Shown here piece after piece: positions 8,158 to 16,003 of a stretch of DNA of 64,000 nucleotides. This stretch comes from Streptomyces sp. AJS327 (lineage in GTDB: Bacteria > Actinomycetota > Actinomycetes > Streptomycetales > Streptomycetaceae): NCBI RefSeq assembly GCF_013450295.1, contig NZ_SKBR01000004.1, forward strand, positions 310,001 to 374,000, in the 5' to 3' direction. How positions within the stretch are numbered: position 1 is the stretch's first letter; each line of letters starts with the position of its first letter. A program made the position numbers and the translations under genes. The notes under the pieces were generated by a model. That model searched no databases. It had not been told where the DNA came from and saw only the letters and a list, made by a program, of their open reading frames with translations.

Positions 8158-8991
8158 TCAGGGCGGCTCCTGCTGCTTGCGGGACCGGCGGTTCGACCGG
8201 GACGACCGCTCGCGCTCGCCCTCTTCCGGCGCCTCGGCCTCCTCCGGTGCCTCACCGTCGGACGAGCCGCCCCCGCCTCCCCGCCCGGAGCCCGCGCCCT
8301 CGACCGCCTGGCTGGCGCCCTCGACGACCTGACTGGCGCCCTCCACCGCCCTGCCCGTGCTCTTGCCGACGTTCTGTGCCGCTCCGCCAGCGCCCCCGCC
8401 CACGTTCTCCACCGCCCTGTTCGCGCCCCCGCCGACCTCCTTGACCGCGTTGCCCGCGCCCTGCCCGACGTCCTCCACGGCGCCGCGGGCGCCCTGCCCG
8501 ACCTCCCGCACGGCGCCGCCCGCGCCCCGCCCGACCTCCTGCGCGGCGCCGCCCGCGCCCCGCCCGACCTCCTGCGCGGCCGAGCCCAGGCCCCTGGTCA
8601 CCTCTTCCAGGATCTGGGGATTGCGGTCGACGGTCCGCAGGACCCGGTCGATGATCGCCGCCACGTTGTCGAGCCGCACCTTGAGCAGCGCTTGCGCCTC
8701 CACCCCCTTGATCTCCAGCTGGACCTGGCCCAGCGCGACATCGGCGCCGACATTGAGCTTCAACAGGTCGAGTACTTCGGCCTGGAGAGACACCCGGGCC
8801 CGGAGATCCTCGAGATCGAGATTGATCTCGTCGACCCTGAGATCGGGAACGTCGAGCAGGACGTCGGGTTCCTCGGACCTCGACCCGATGGGCGGCGGCT
8901 CGTCCGTCCGGCCGCCGCCTCGGTCGTCGGTCCGGTCGTCGGCTCGGCCCTCGGACCGGTCGTCGGGGGAGTCGTTCTCGTTCTCAGCCAT
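8158..8991 (-). CDS. Protein with amphipathic 11-residue repeats, gas-vesicle-cluster-associated type
   Basis: 277 residues in three parts. An acidic, charged N-terminus covers about 1-42. A conserved domain (about 43-135; LDLEDLRARVSLQAEVLDLL and LKLNVGADVALGQVQLEIKG) resembles proteins I associate with actinomycete gas-vesicle loci. About nine consecutive 11-residue repeats cover about 136-234, consensus G-x-A-V/A-x-E-V-G-x-G-A. The 11-mer period recalls group 3 LEA proteins and suggests an amphipathic helix lying on a membrane or protein shell. The tail is Gly/Ser/Glu-rich and basic. The start ATG 8991 has a GAGG upstream. No gvpA is visible nearby. Confidence 0.75.
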   Translation of the reverse strand: MAENENDSPDDRSEGRADDRTDDRGGGRTDEPPPIGSRSEEPDVLLDVPDLRVDEINLDLEDLRARVSLQAEVLDLLKLNVGADVALGQVQLEIKGVEAQALLKVRLDNVAAIIDRVLRTVDRNPQILEEVTRGLGSAAQEVGRGAGGAAQEVGRGAGGAVREVGQGARGAVEDVGQGAGNAVKEVGGGANRAVENVGGGAGGAAQNVGKSTGRAVEGASQVVEGASQAVEGAGSGRGGGGGSSDGEAPEEAEAPEEGERERSSRSNRRSRKQQEPP

Positions 8992-9073
8992 GGTGCCGTC
9001 CTCGGTGGCTCGTCACGGCACGGTGCTCAGTGCCTCAGCGTTCTCGACGCGTCTTCACGAGCGCGGAGCCCTC

Positions 9074-9097
9074 GGCTCCTCCCGTTGTGGAGGAGCC
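9074..9097. promoter_or_regulatory. Hairpin GGCTCCTCC-N6-GGAGGAGCC
   Basis: Perfect 9-bp arms with a 6-nt loop, about 80 bp upstream of the start of the 11-mer-repeat gene. It could be an operator or a 5'-leader structure; the GGAGGAG arm could mask or mimic a ribosome binding site. No regulator is adjacent. Confidence 0.35.
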
Positions 9098-9256
9098 CAT
9101 CAACCGGGAGGTTCGGTGTGCTGTGGATCGCCCACGCCCGATAGTGGCAATTCTTCCACTCGGGGAGAAACCCCGCAGTTCGAGCACCGCCGCCCCCCAC
9201 CCGAGCGCGCTCGGCGTACCCGACGGCGGACCGCCGTGAACAGTCGCGAAACGCTG

Positions 9257-9293
9257 GGGATCACCGGGATCACCGGGATCACCGGGATCAACC
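9257..9293. repeat. Four tandem 9-bp units (GGGATCACC)
   Basis: Three exact GGGATCACC units followed by a GGGATCAACC variant. Nine-bp iterons can be regulator sites or slippage products. It sits between the two divergent gene pairs, about 490 bp upstream of the plus-strand gene. Confidence 0.6.
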
Positions 9294-9779
9294 GGAGTGG
9301 GATCAGTCGGGGAATCACCGAGGAGGGGGAAAGGGGGATCGCTGGAGGTTCGCCGGGCGCTCGCCGGGCGCTCGCGTGGCGACCCTCCGGCGTCGCTTCG
9401 GCGCCGGTCCGGTCCGCCACCCGGGGTGCCGGGCCGGGACCGGCGTCCCCCGCAGCCACTCGCCTCGACCACGCACCCGCCGCACCGCGCGCTCCGCCGC
9501 ACCTCCCGACGGCGGGACGGTGAGTGGGCGCCGACGCCCGTCCGGGCCAACACCGCGAGCGGGGTCGGCCGCGGGGGCACAGACTCAGAACCGTGGTCTT
9601 CCAGCAGCACCGACCGCGTCGGCCCGCGCCGTCGTGCCGTCGGCGTTCGCCGAAGTCCAACGCTCCGGTGGCGCTCCGTCACCCCGCCGTGCCGGTCCGG
9701 CTGCCACCGCGCAGTGGCCGTCCGAGCGGTGCCCCCGCTCCACCGGCGCTGGAGCTACCCGAGAGACAGGGACGCACCC

Positions 9780-10829
9780 ATGACGGACAGCAAGTCGGCC
9801 GCTCTGGCGGCCAGTCTGGTCGGCGGCTACCTACTGGGCCGCAGCCGCAAGGGGAAGGTCGCGGTGGGGGTGGCCATGTACCTCGCGGGCAAGAATCTGC
9901 ACGGAAAGTCCCACGATGGCGACTCCGGGACGTCGGGGAAGGCCGTTCCCCAACGGGGTTCGGATTCCGGCGACTCCGGCGAACGGGACGGTGGTTCACC
10001 GCTCAGCCGGATCGGCGGTCAGCTGAGGGGCGAGCTGCTGACGGCCGGACGCTCCGCTCTCGTGGCGTCCGCGTCCCGACGGATGGACTCGCTGGCGGAG
10101 GCCATCCAGGAGCGCACCAAGGAGCTGGCGGGGAAGCGGCGAAGCGGTTCTGAAGGTTCCCAGGACGAGGGTTCAGGGGGTTCCGGGGGCTCCGCGGATT
10201 CCGAGGAGCCGGATGACTCCGAGGAGTTGGGCTCGCAGCGGTCTGAGGATTCCGAGGACGGCGGGGGCGGCGGGGACCGCGAGAGCGGCGGGGATCACGG
10301 GGACCGGGAGGACCACGCGGACCGCGCGGAAGGCACGGAGCGGAGATCCGTACAGGAATCCGAGCCGGAATCCGAGCCGGAATCCCGGGGACGCGCACCA
10401 CGGAAGTCCGGGCGTGAATCCAGCGGGGAGGCCGAACGAGGGGAATCGGCACGCTCCGGGAGTCGGCAGCGGTCCGAGGAGCGGGCCGACCGGCGGCGGG
10501 ACCGGGAGCGGTCAGGACCGGCGCGTCCAGCCAAACCCGCGCGTCCCGCCCGTGCGGGCGGGGGGACGTCCGGCGCCCGACGCGAGGAGGAACGCCCGGG
10601 ACACGAGCGGTCCGTGGGGTCGTCGGCAGGGCGGTCGGGGAGCGGACGGGCGTCGGAGGGTGGACAGCGGAGTACCGGGCGTTCCGCGTCCCGTACGTCG
10701 GGGTCCCGCTCCGGAGGGTCCCGTGCGGGCGCGTCCCGTTCGTCCGCGTCGCGGGAGGACGGAGACGGAGGCACCGGGAGCGAGTTGTCCGGCGGCACCA
10801 GAACCAGGCGTTCCGGACGGGAGAGGTGA
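9780..10829 (+). CDS. Low-complexity protein with N-terminal membrane/shell-like helix, gas-vesicle-cluster-associated type
   Basis: 349 residues. The N-terminus (MTDSKSAALAASLVGGYLLGRSRKGKVAVGVAMYLAGK) has a glycine-rich hydrophobic helix followed by a basic patch. It resembles a family found in actinomycete gas-vesicle clusters and often mis-annotated as DNA primase; there are no primase motifs. Residues about 65-120 (LSRIGGQLRGELLTAGRSALVASASRRMDSLAEAIQERTKEL) form an amphipathic helical domain. The remaining 220 residues are disordered, extremely rich in Ser/Gly/Glu/Arg, with short ESEPESEPES repeats. ATG 9780 follows AGGGA. It is immediately upstream of the SRPBCC gene. Confidence 0.75.
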   Translation: MTDSKSAALAASLVGGYLLGRSRKGKVAVGVAMYLAGKNLHGKSHDGDSGTSGKAVPQRGSDSGDSGERDGGSPLSRIGGQLRGELLTAGRSALVASASRRMDSLAEAIQERTKELAGKRRSGSEGSQDEGSGGSGGSADSEEPDDSEELGSQRSEDSEDGGGGGDRESGGDHGDREDHADRAEGTERRSVQESEPESEPESRGRAPRKSGRESSGEAERGESARSGSRQRSEERADRRRDRERSGPARPAKPARPARAGGGTSGARREEERPGHERSVGSSAGRSGSGRASEGGQRSTGRSASRTSGSRSGGSRAGASRSSASREDGDGGTGSELSGGTRTRRSGRER

Positions 10830-10834
10830 CGGCG

Positions 10835-11740
10835 ATGGGTAGCAGGGACGACGGCGGAGGGGGAGGTTCGAGCCTCGGCAAGCTCCGCGACGCGGTCATG
10901 GGGCACGCGAAGGCACGCGCTGGTCGCCTGGTCGACTCAGCCGAGGAGAAGATCTCCGACATGACCGCCAAGCTCACCGAGACGGCCGGTGGAGGGGCCG
11001 TCTCACGCACCGGTGCCCGGGTGCTGAGCGGGGAGTCACCGGTGAGGGCCATCTCCGAGGAGAGCGGCAAGCAGGGCGGTCAACTCAAGGAGGAGGTCAA
11101 GGAGAAGGCGAAGGGGGCCGTCACCCACAAGGCGAAGGAAGTGGTGGGAATGGGCGGCTCGGGGGACGAGGACGGTGGTGCGGGCAAAGCGGGGGACAAG
11201 AAGGTCACCAATATCGTCGAGGTGATCGACATCGGAGTCCCGTTGCGGACCTGCTACGACCACTGGACACAGTTCGAGGAGTTCAGCGGCTTCATGAAGG
11301 GTGTGGTCGAGGCCGAGCGCTCGGAGGACGACGAGCTGACCTCCGACTGGAAGCTCAAGATCGGTCCGTCCAACCGGAGTTGGCAGGCGACCGTGCGGGA
11401 GCAGGTCCCCGACGAGCGCATCGTGTGGTCGTCCGAGGGTGAGAAGGGGAGCACCCAGGGCGTCGTCTCGTTCCACGACGTGGCGCCGGGCCTGACCCGG
11501 ATCGTGGTCGTCGTGGAGTACACCCCGGACGGTTTCGTCGAGAAGACGGCCAACATCTGGCGCGCCCAGGGGCGTCGGCTGCGGCTGGACCTCAAGCACT
11601 TCCAGCGCTACGTGTCCCTGGGGGCGGAGGAGCCGCCGGAGGGCTGGCGGGGTGAGATCCGTGACGGCAAGGTCGTCCGTAGCCACGAACAGGCCATGTC
11701 GGACGAGGACGACGAGGACGACCGCGAGGACGACGGCTAG
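10835..11740 (+). CDS. SRPBCC (polyketide cyclase/dehydrase-like) protein, gas-vesicle-cluster-associated type
   Basis: About 301 residues. The first 110 are charged, helical and Gly-rich (GSSLGKLRDAVMGHAKARAGRLVDSAEEKI). A START/SRPBCC domain follows, about residues 123-270: TNIVEVIDIGVPLRTCYDHWTQFEEFSGFMKGV, the DELTSDWKLKIG strand and a C-terminal long helix (NIWRAQGRRLRLDLKHFQRYV). Proteins of this architecture accompany Streptomyces gas-vesicle genes; the ligand is unknown. ATG 10835 has GAGAGG about 9 nt upstream; an in-frame GTG at 10826 overlaps the previous stop. The acidic C-terminus is EDDEDDREDD. Confidence 0.85.
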   Translation: MGSRDDGGGGGSSLGKLRDAVMGHAKARAGRLVDSAEEKISDMTAKLTETAGGGAVSRTGARVLSGESPVRAISEESGKQGGQLKEEVKEKAKGAVTHKAKEVVGMGGSGDEDGGAGKAGDKKVTNIVEVIDIGVPLRTCYDHWTQFEEFSGFMKGVVEAERSEDDELTSDWKLKIGPSNRSWQATVREQVPDERIVWSSEGEKGSTQGVVSFHDVAPGLTRIVVVVEYTPDGFVEKTANIWRAQGRRLRLDLKHFQRYVSLGAEEPPEGWRGEIRDGKVVRSHEQAMSDEDDEDDREDDG

Positions 11741-12076
11741 GTTCTGCCCCCTCTGCCAACGCGGTGCCCGGACGAGGACGACGGCGGTGCGGACCGCGGC
11801 CGGTAGGCGGCGGCGAGTTCGTCGAGAACACCGGGACGGTCATCAGCCGCAACACGTCGATCAGACCGTGCGCCATCGGGTAGCGGACGAGGACACCGCC
11901 GCCGTGCGGCCGGAGTTCGCCGACGCGGGAGACGACCCCGCGCGGGACGGGAACTCATCGGCCGCCCGGAACATCGCCGAACACACCGCCGCCGGGCAGG
12001 GGTTGGGGCCCGCACCCTCCGGGGCCCGACGGTAAACGCGTGGACACCGGTCGTGGGGTCGTGGACGCTGCGGGCG
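11741..12076. other. Intergenic region carrying direct-repeat copy 2
   Basis: 336 bp between the SRPBCC and DinB genes. It is dominated by the second 151-bp repeat copy (11866-12016); nothing else is recognisable. Confidence 0.5.
11866..12016. repeat. 151-bp direct repeat, copy 2 (right border of island)
   Basis: Same orientation as 7525-7675. Of the substitutions in the plus frame, some are silent and several change residues (for example A to T and VR to AG), so there is no strong coding-type conservation. The 3' half is identical, suggesting recent duplication or gene conversion. Confidence 0.75.
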
Positions 12077-12583
12077 ATGAACAGAACCGAGGACACCCCG
12101 CCTGCCTGGGACGAGCGCACCCAGCTGACCACCTTCCTCGACTACGCGCGGGACACCGTCCGCGCCAAGTGCGAGGGCGTCTCCGCGGAGCACGCGCGCA
12201 CCGCCCTCCTGCCGGGCTCACCCCTGATGACCCTCAGTGGGGTGGTCAGCCACCTCCGCTGGGTCGAGTACCACTGGTTCCAGGTGACCTTCCTCGGCGA
12301 GGACGACCAGGGTCCCTGGACCGAGGAGGACCCCGACCGGGAGATGCGGATCGCCGTCGACGTCCCGCTTCCTCGCCTGCTCGATGAGTACGCCGAACAG
12401 TCCGCCCGCTACCGGGAGTTGGTCGCGGAGCACAGCCTGGACGAGCGGGCCCGGCGGACGGTGCGCGACGGCCTCCACGTCGACCTGCGCTGGATCCTCC
12501 TCCACCTCACCGAGGAGACCGCCCGCCACAACGGCCATCTGGACATCCTCCGCGAACTCCTCGACGGCACGACCGGCGACTAG
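12077..12583 (+). CDS. DinB/DUF664-family protein
   Basis: A 168-residue four-helix-bundle protein. The family pattern is clear: ERTQLTTFLDYARDTVRAKCEGVSAEHARTAL, MTLSGVVSHLRWVEYHWF (first metal His), and a final WILLHLTEETARHNGHLDILREL segment with the HxxxH metal-site residues. Such proteins belong to the bacillithiol/mycothiol-transferase-like DinB superfamily; many actinobacterial members are linked to mycothiol-dependent reactions, but the substrate here is unknown. The start is ATG 12077. It converges on the PucR gene. Confidence 0.88.
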   Translation: MNRTEDTPPAWDERTQLTTFLDYARDTVRAKCEGVSAEHARTALLPGSPLMTLSGVVSHLRWVEYHWFQVTFLGEDDQGPWTEEDPDREMRIAVDVPLPRLLDEYAEQSARYRELVAEHSLDERARRTVRDGLHVDLRWILLHLTEETARHNGHLDILRELLDGTTGD

Positions 12584-12648
12584 CGAGACCGGCGACCAGC
12601 ACGACCCGCGGCTGGCCCGCTGCCCGACCCGCGACCAGGAGCCGCGGC

Positions 12649-13833
12649 TCACAGCTCCCGGCCCGGGACGGGGACCTCCTCCATGCCGGAGGTCGCCAGC
12701 CGCAGCGCCAGCCGTGTCCCCGGCTCGTCCAGGTCCAGGCCGAGGGTCTCCCGGATCTTGCCGGTGCGGTAGCGCACCGAGTTCTGGTGCAGTCGCAGCT
12801 GCGCCGCGGCGCGTGACACCGACCCGTCCTCCCGCAACGTCGTCGCGAGGGTTCCCAGCAGCTCGCCGGACCGGTCCGCGGCCGCCAGGGGCTCCAGGAG
12901 GGCGTCGAACAGATCCCGGTGGGCGGCGACGGCCTGCTGCACGACGTCCAGGGCGATCGCGACCCGCAGCTGGTCGAAGGGGGCGTACCGGCCCGCCCGG
13001 GAGAGCTTGCGCAGGGTGGAAGCCCCCTGGGTGACCTCGCGCCACCCGCCCGCCAGCGCTGGCACGGTCACCGGGCGACTGCTGACCGCGAACACCGGGC
13101 CGCGCGTGACCCGTTGCAGTCTCCGCGCGGCAGCCGCCACGCCGTCCTGGACGCTGGCCGACGTACGGTCGCCGAGCCGCTCGAACCGGGCGATGCGCGA
13201 GCCGACCAGCGCCACCTTCTCGCTCCCGTCCCGGGTGCGGACCGCGTCCAGGACGGCCGCGACGTCGGCCACCGGCGTGAACCCGTCACCGGGGAGCAGG
13301 AAGCAGGACACCACCACCGATCCGCCGGGGCTGACCCCGAGGAATTCGGCGCTCTCCTTCTCCGACAGCGCCCCCTCGACGATCCGGCGGATCATCCGCG
13401 AGTCCAGCCGGGTCACCTCCGAGGTCGTGTCCGCCGCGACCACCGGCAGTACGTGCGCCTCGAACCGCTCCACCGCCGGGGAGGAGTCCGGCGGGAACCC
13501 GCGCTCGCCCTCCAGCAGCCACAGGTACCCCACCAGCTCCCCACCCGTCCGGAGAGCCTTGATCGCCCGCCGCCGCAGCCCCGGCCAGGGGTCGGCCACC
13601 ACGTGGATGGCGCCGTCGTCGATCGACGCGGCCCCGGTCTGGTCCGAGATCCACCGCAGCCAGGCGTCCGGGGTGCGGCGGCGCAGGATCGCCGCGCTGC
13701 GGGCCGGATCCTCCGCCTGACCCGGGACGGCCGAGTACGCCAGCACCCGGTACTCCGGGTCCTCCAGGACCGCCGGGCAGGACGTCGCCTCCGCCAGCCG
13801 GTCACAGGCCGCAGCCAGATCCACGAGCGCCAT
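12649..13833 (-). CDS. PucR/CdaR-family transcriptional regulator
   Basis: About 394 residues. A GAF-like/PucR sensory region occupies the N-terminal two thirds (from MALVDLAAACDRLAEATSCPAVLEDPEYRVLAYS). The C-terminus carries the PucR-type helix-turn-helix (ATTLREDGSVSRAAAQLRLHQNSVRYRTGKIRETLGLDL). Family members respond to small molecules such as purines, sugars or aromatics. ATG 13833 is used because upstream residues are not family-like. It diverges from the cupin-MFS-hydrolase operon across 134 bp and is the obvious local regulator of it. Confidence 0.9.
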   Translation of the reverse strand: MALVDLAAACDRLAEATSCPAVLEDPEYRVLAYSAVPGQAEDPARSAAILRRRTPDAWLRWISDQTGAASIDDGAIHVVADPWPGLRRRAIKALRTGGELVGYLWLLEGERGFPPDSSPAVERFEAHVLPVVAADTTSEVTRLDSRMIRRIVEGALSEKESAEFLGVSPGGSVVVSCFLLPGDGFTPVADVAAVLDAVRTRDGSEKVALVGSRIARFERLGDRTSASVQDGVAAAARRLQRVTRGPVFAVSSRPVTVPALAGGWREVTQGASTLRKLSRAGRYAPFDQLRVAIALDVVQQAVAAHRDLFDALLEPLAAADRSGELLGTLATTLREDGSVSRAAAQLRLHQNSVRYRTGKIRETLGLDLDEPGTRLALRLATSGMEEVPVPGREL

Positions 13834-13967
13834 ACCCGCGACGCTAGCCACTTTTGGAGAAGTCAACAACAGAAACGGGGAACCTCGTGGAATTCGTCCG
13901 TTGAGGCCCCCTTGCGGGCGCTCTAGCGTTGTCGCCACTTCCCAACGAAGCGAAGGAGTAACCCACC

Positions 13968-14558
13968 ATGGGCACCAAGAACCTCACGTCCGAGCAGCTG
14001 CGCTCCCGCGTGGCGAAGTTCAAGGACCTGACCCGCAACGAGGGCGGCTTCCCCGACAGCGAGATCGAGGGCTGCCGGCGCACCCTGATGAACGTCCTGG
14101 GCTACGAGCCGCCGAAGGACGAGGAGGGGCGCATCATGAGCTCCCCCGTCGGCCCCAAGGCCGCCGAGTCCTCGGCGATCCCGGTCTCGGAGGGCCTGAA
14201 CATCGGCTTCGTCGAGTGCACCCCCGGTAACGGTGTGATGTCCCACGACCACGACACCAACGAGACCTTCACGGTCATCAGCGGTCAGTGGCGCTTCACC
14301 TGCAACGACGACGACGATGTCTCGGTCGACCTGGGTCCGCTGGACACGATCTCCGTCCCCGCCGGGGTGGAGCGCCGCTTCACCAACCTGGCCAGCAACG
14401 ACGGTGACGACAGCCCCAGCCTGCTGCTGGTCGCCGTCGCCGGTGACCAGCCCCGCGCCTTCTTCGAGGAGGACTACCTGGAGCGCGCCAACACCGAAGG
14501 GGACTTCACCCCCCAGGTGGACCGCCGCAAGGGCCTGGCCAGCGCGGCCACGGACTGA
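13968..14558 (+). CDS. Cupin-domain protein, possible metal-dependent dioxygenase/isomerase
   Basis: 196 residues with one cupin barrel. Motif 1 is around GVMSHDHDTNETFTVISGQWRF (His, His and Glu metal ligands) and motif 2 around LGPLDTISVPAGVERRFTN, with a possible Arg/Phe replacement of the last His. The N-terminal 60 residues are helical. ATG 13968 follows a GAAGGAG ribosome binding site at ideal spacing, and its stop overlaps the MFS start (TGATG), so it is the first gene of a three-gene operon. The partners suggest catabolism of an imported small, possibly cyclic, compound. The reaction is unassigned. Confidence 0.8.
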   Translation: MGTKNLTSEQLRSRVAKFKDLTRNEGGFPDSEIEGCRRTLMNVLGYEPPKDEEGRIMSSPVGPKAAESSAIPVSEGLNIGFVECTPGNGVMSHDHDTNETFTVISGQWRFTCNDDDDVSVDLGPLDTISVPAGVERRFTNLASNDGDDSPSLLLVAVAGDQPRAFFEEDYLERANTEGDFTPQVDRRKGLASAATD

Positions 14559-16003
14559 TGGCAGCGGCTGCGGCCGCGTCGTTCCCGCAGATCGACGCAT
14601 CGCCGCTGAACAGGAAGCAGAGAGGTCTGCTCCTGGCGGCGATGCTGGGAACGATGCTGGAGTTCTTCGACTTCTTCCTCATCGCCTACGTCGTCAGCAT
14701 CATCGCGGAACCCTGGGGGCTGACCACCGGGCAGACCGGGCTGCTGCTGATCTCCGCCGGGGCCTCCTCGATCATCGGGTCCCTGTTCTTCGGGTGGCTG
14801 GCCGACCGGATCGGCCGGCGGAAGGTCTTCATGGCCACCGTGCTGATCTTCTCCGTCGCGACCGGCGCGATGGCCATGGTCCCCGAAGGGGACTGGGTCA
14901 CCCTGGGCCTCCTGCGGTTCGTCGTCGGTCTCGGCGTCGGCGGCCTGGTCGTCGTCGACGTTCCCCTGGTCCAGGAGTTCGTGCCCGCCGCCAAGCGCGG
15001 CGTCCTCGGCGGCGCGGTCGTGCTGTTCATCCCGATGGGCTCGATCCTCGGGTCCCTCTCGGCGGCCTACCTCGCTCCGACCTTCGGGTGGCGCGGGCTG
15101 GTCCTGCTCGGGCTGCTGCCAGCCGTGATCAGCCTCTACGTGCGCTTCCAGGTCAAGGAGTCGCCCACCTGGCTGCTGGAGCAGGGCCGGGTGAAGGAGG
15201 CCCGCGAGTCCGTCGGATGGGTGCTGGGCATCGACCCGGACAAGGTGCAGGTGCCCGACTACCAGGCGCCGGAGAAGACCGGCTTTCGCGAGCTGTTCGC
15301 CTACCGCCGCAGCCTGATCTTCGGCATCCTCAGCAGCTTCGCGTTGCAGCTGCCCTTCTACGGGATCGTCCTGTGGGGCCCCTCACTGGTCGGCATGAAG
15401 ATGGACGTCACCCCGGCCGGGGCCGCCAAGCTGATGATCGCGGTCAACGTCGCCGGACTCCTCGGACGCATCCTGGCCGCCCGGCTGTCCGAGACCACCG
15501 GACGCCGCATGACCGGGGCGGCGTTCATGGGACTGGCGACCGTCTTCCTCGTCGTGACCGCGCTCGGCCGCGACCTGGAACTGCTGGGCACCTCCGGCTT
15601 CTACGTCTTCCTCATCGCCGCCTGGTTCTTCCTCGACGGGTCCTTCTCCGTGGCACTGCCGTACTGGGCCGAGCACTTCCCCACCCGGATGCGCTCCGCC
15701 GGCACCGGCGTCGCCTACGGCGTCGGCGGCCTGGGCAAGATCATCGGCCCCGCGGTCCTGGTGCTCATCTCCGGTGCTGGCACGGCCGTCGAACCGGAGG
15801 CGAGCAACGCGTCCATCCTGCCCGCCTTCCTCCTCTTCGCCGTCGTCGCCGCCCTCGGGGCCCTGAGCTACCTGCTCTTCGCCGTCGAGACCAAGGGCCT
15901 GGACATGGACGAACTGGAAGCGAAGCTGAACGAGCAGGTGCCCGTCACCACCCCCAAGCCCGGCCCGATAGGCACCTCGGCCCGTGAGGAGGCATCCCCG
16001 TGA
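14558..16003 (+). CDS. MFS transporter, metabolite:H+ symporter type (12 TM)
   Basis: 481 residues. The sugar/metabolite-symporter signatures are clear: FFDFFLIAYVVSIIAEPWGLT in TM1, GWLADRIGRRKVF (motif A) after TM2, RFVVGLGVGG in TM4 and PTRMRSAGTGVAYGVGGLGKI in the C-terminal half. That places it nearer to aromatic-acid and niacin-type uptake carriers than to drug exporters. A cytoplasmic tail of about 40 residues is polar. Translation is coupled to the cupin gene and its stop region overlaps the hydrolase start. The likely role is uptake of the substrate used by the flanking enzymes. Confidence 0.87.
   Translation: MAAAAAASFPQIDASPLNRKQRGLLLAAMLGTMLEFFDFFLIAYVVSIIAEPWGLTTGQTGLLLISAGASSIIGSLFFGWLADRIGRRKVFMATVLIFSVATGAMAMVPEGDWVTLGLLRFVVGLGVGGLVVVDVPLVQEFVPAAKRGVLGGAVVLFIPMGSILGSLSAAYLAPTFGWRGLVLLGLLPAVISLYVRFQVKESPTWLLEQGRVKEARESVGWVLGIDPDKVQVPDYQAPEKTGFRELFAYRRSLIFGILSSFALQLPFYGIVLWGPSLVGMKMDVTPAGAAKLMIAVNVAGLLGRILAARLSETTGRRMTGAAFMGLATVFLVVTALGRDLELLGTSGFYVFLIAAWFFLDGSFSVALPYWAEHFPTRMRSAGTGVAYGVGGLGKIIGPAVLVLISGAGTAVEPEASNASILPAFLLFAVVAALGALSYLLFAVETKGLDMDELEAKLNEQVPVTTPKPGPIGTSAREEASP

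Larger units (their letters stand above)
8992..9779. other. 788-bp divergent intergenic region of the island
   Basis: It separates the minus-strand pair from the plus-strand pair and presumably holds both promoters. It contains a strong hairpin (9074-9097) and a short tandem repeat (9257-9293). Open frames here are long only because the DNA is GC-rich; none reads like a protein. Confidence 0.5.

Noticed and set aside
8290..8590. CRISPR-like array suggested by regular repeats.
   Set aside because: The 33-bp periodicity is coding (11-residue protein repeats) without conserved repeat/variable spacer structure. No CRISPR array is present in the window.
9780..10829. DNA primase, a label often given to this type of protein.
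   Set aside because: No TOPRIM, zinc-finger or polymerase motif; the sequence is a short hydrophobic helix plus a disordered Ser/Glu/Arg-rich region.
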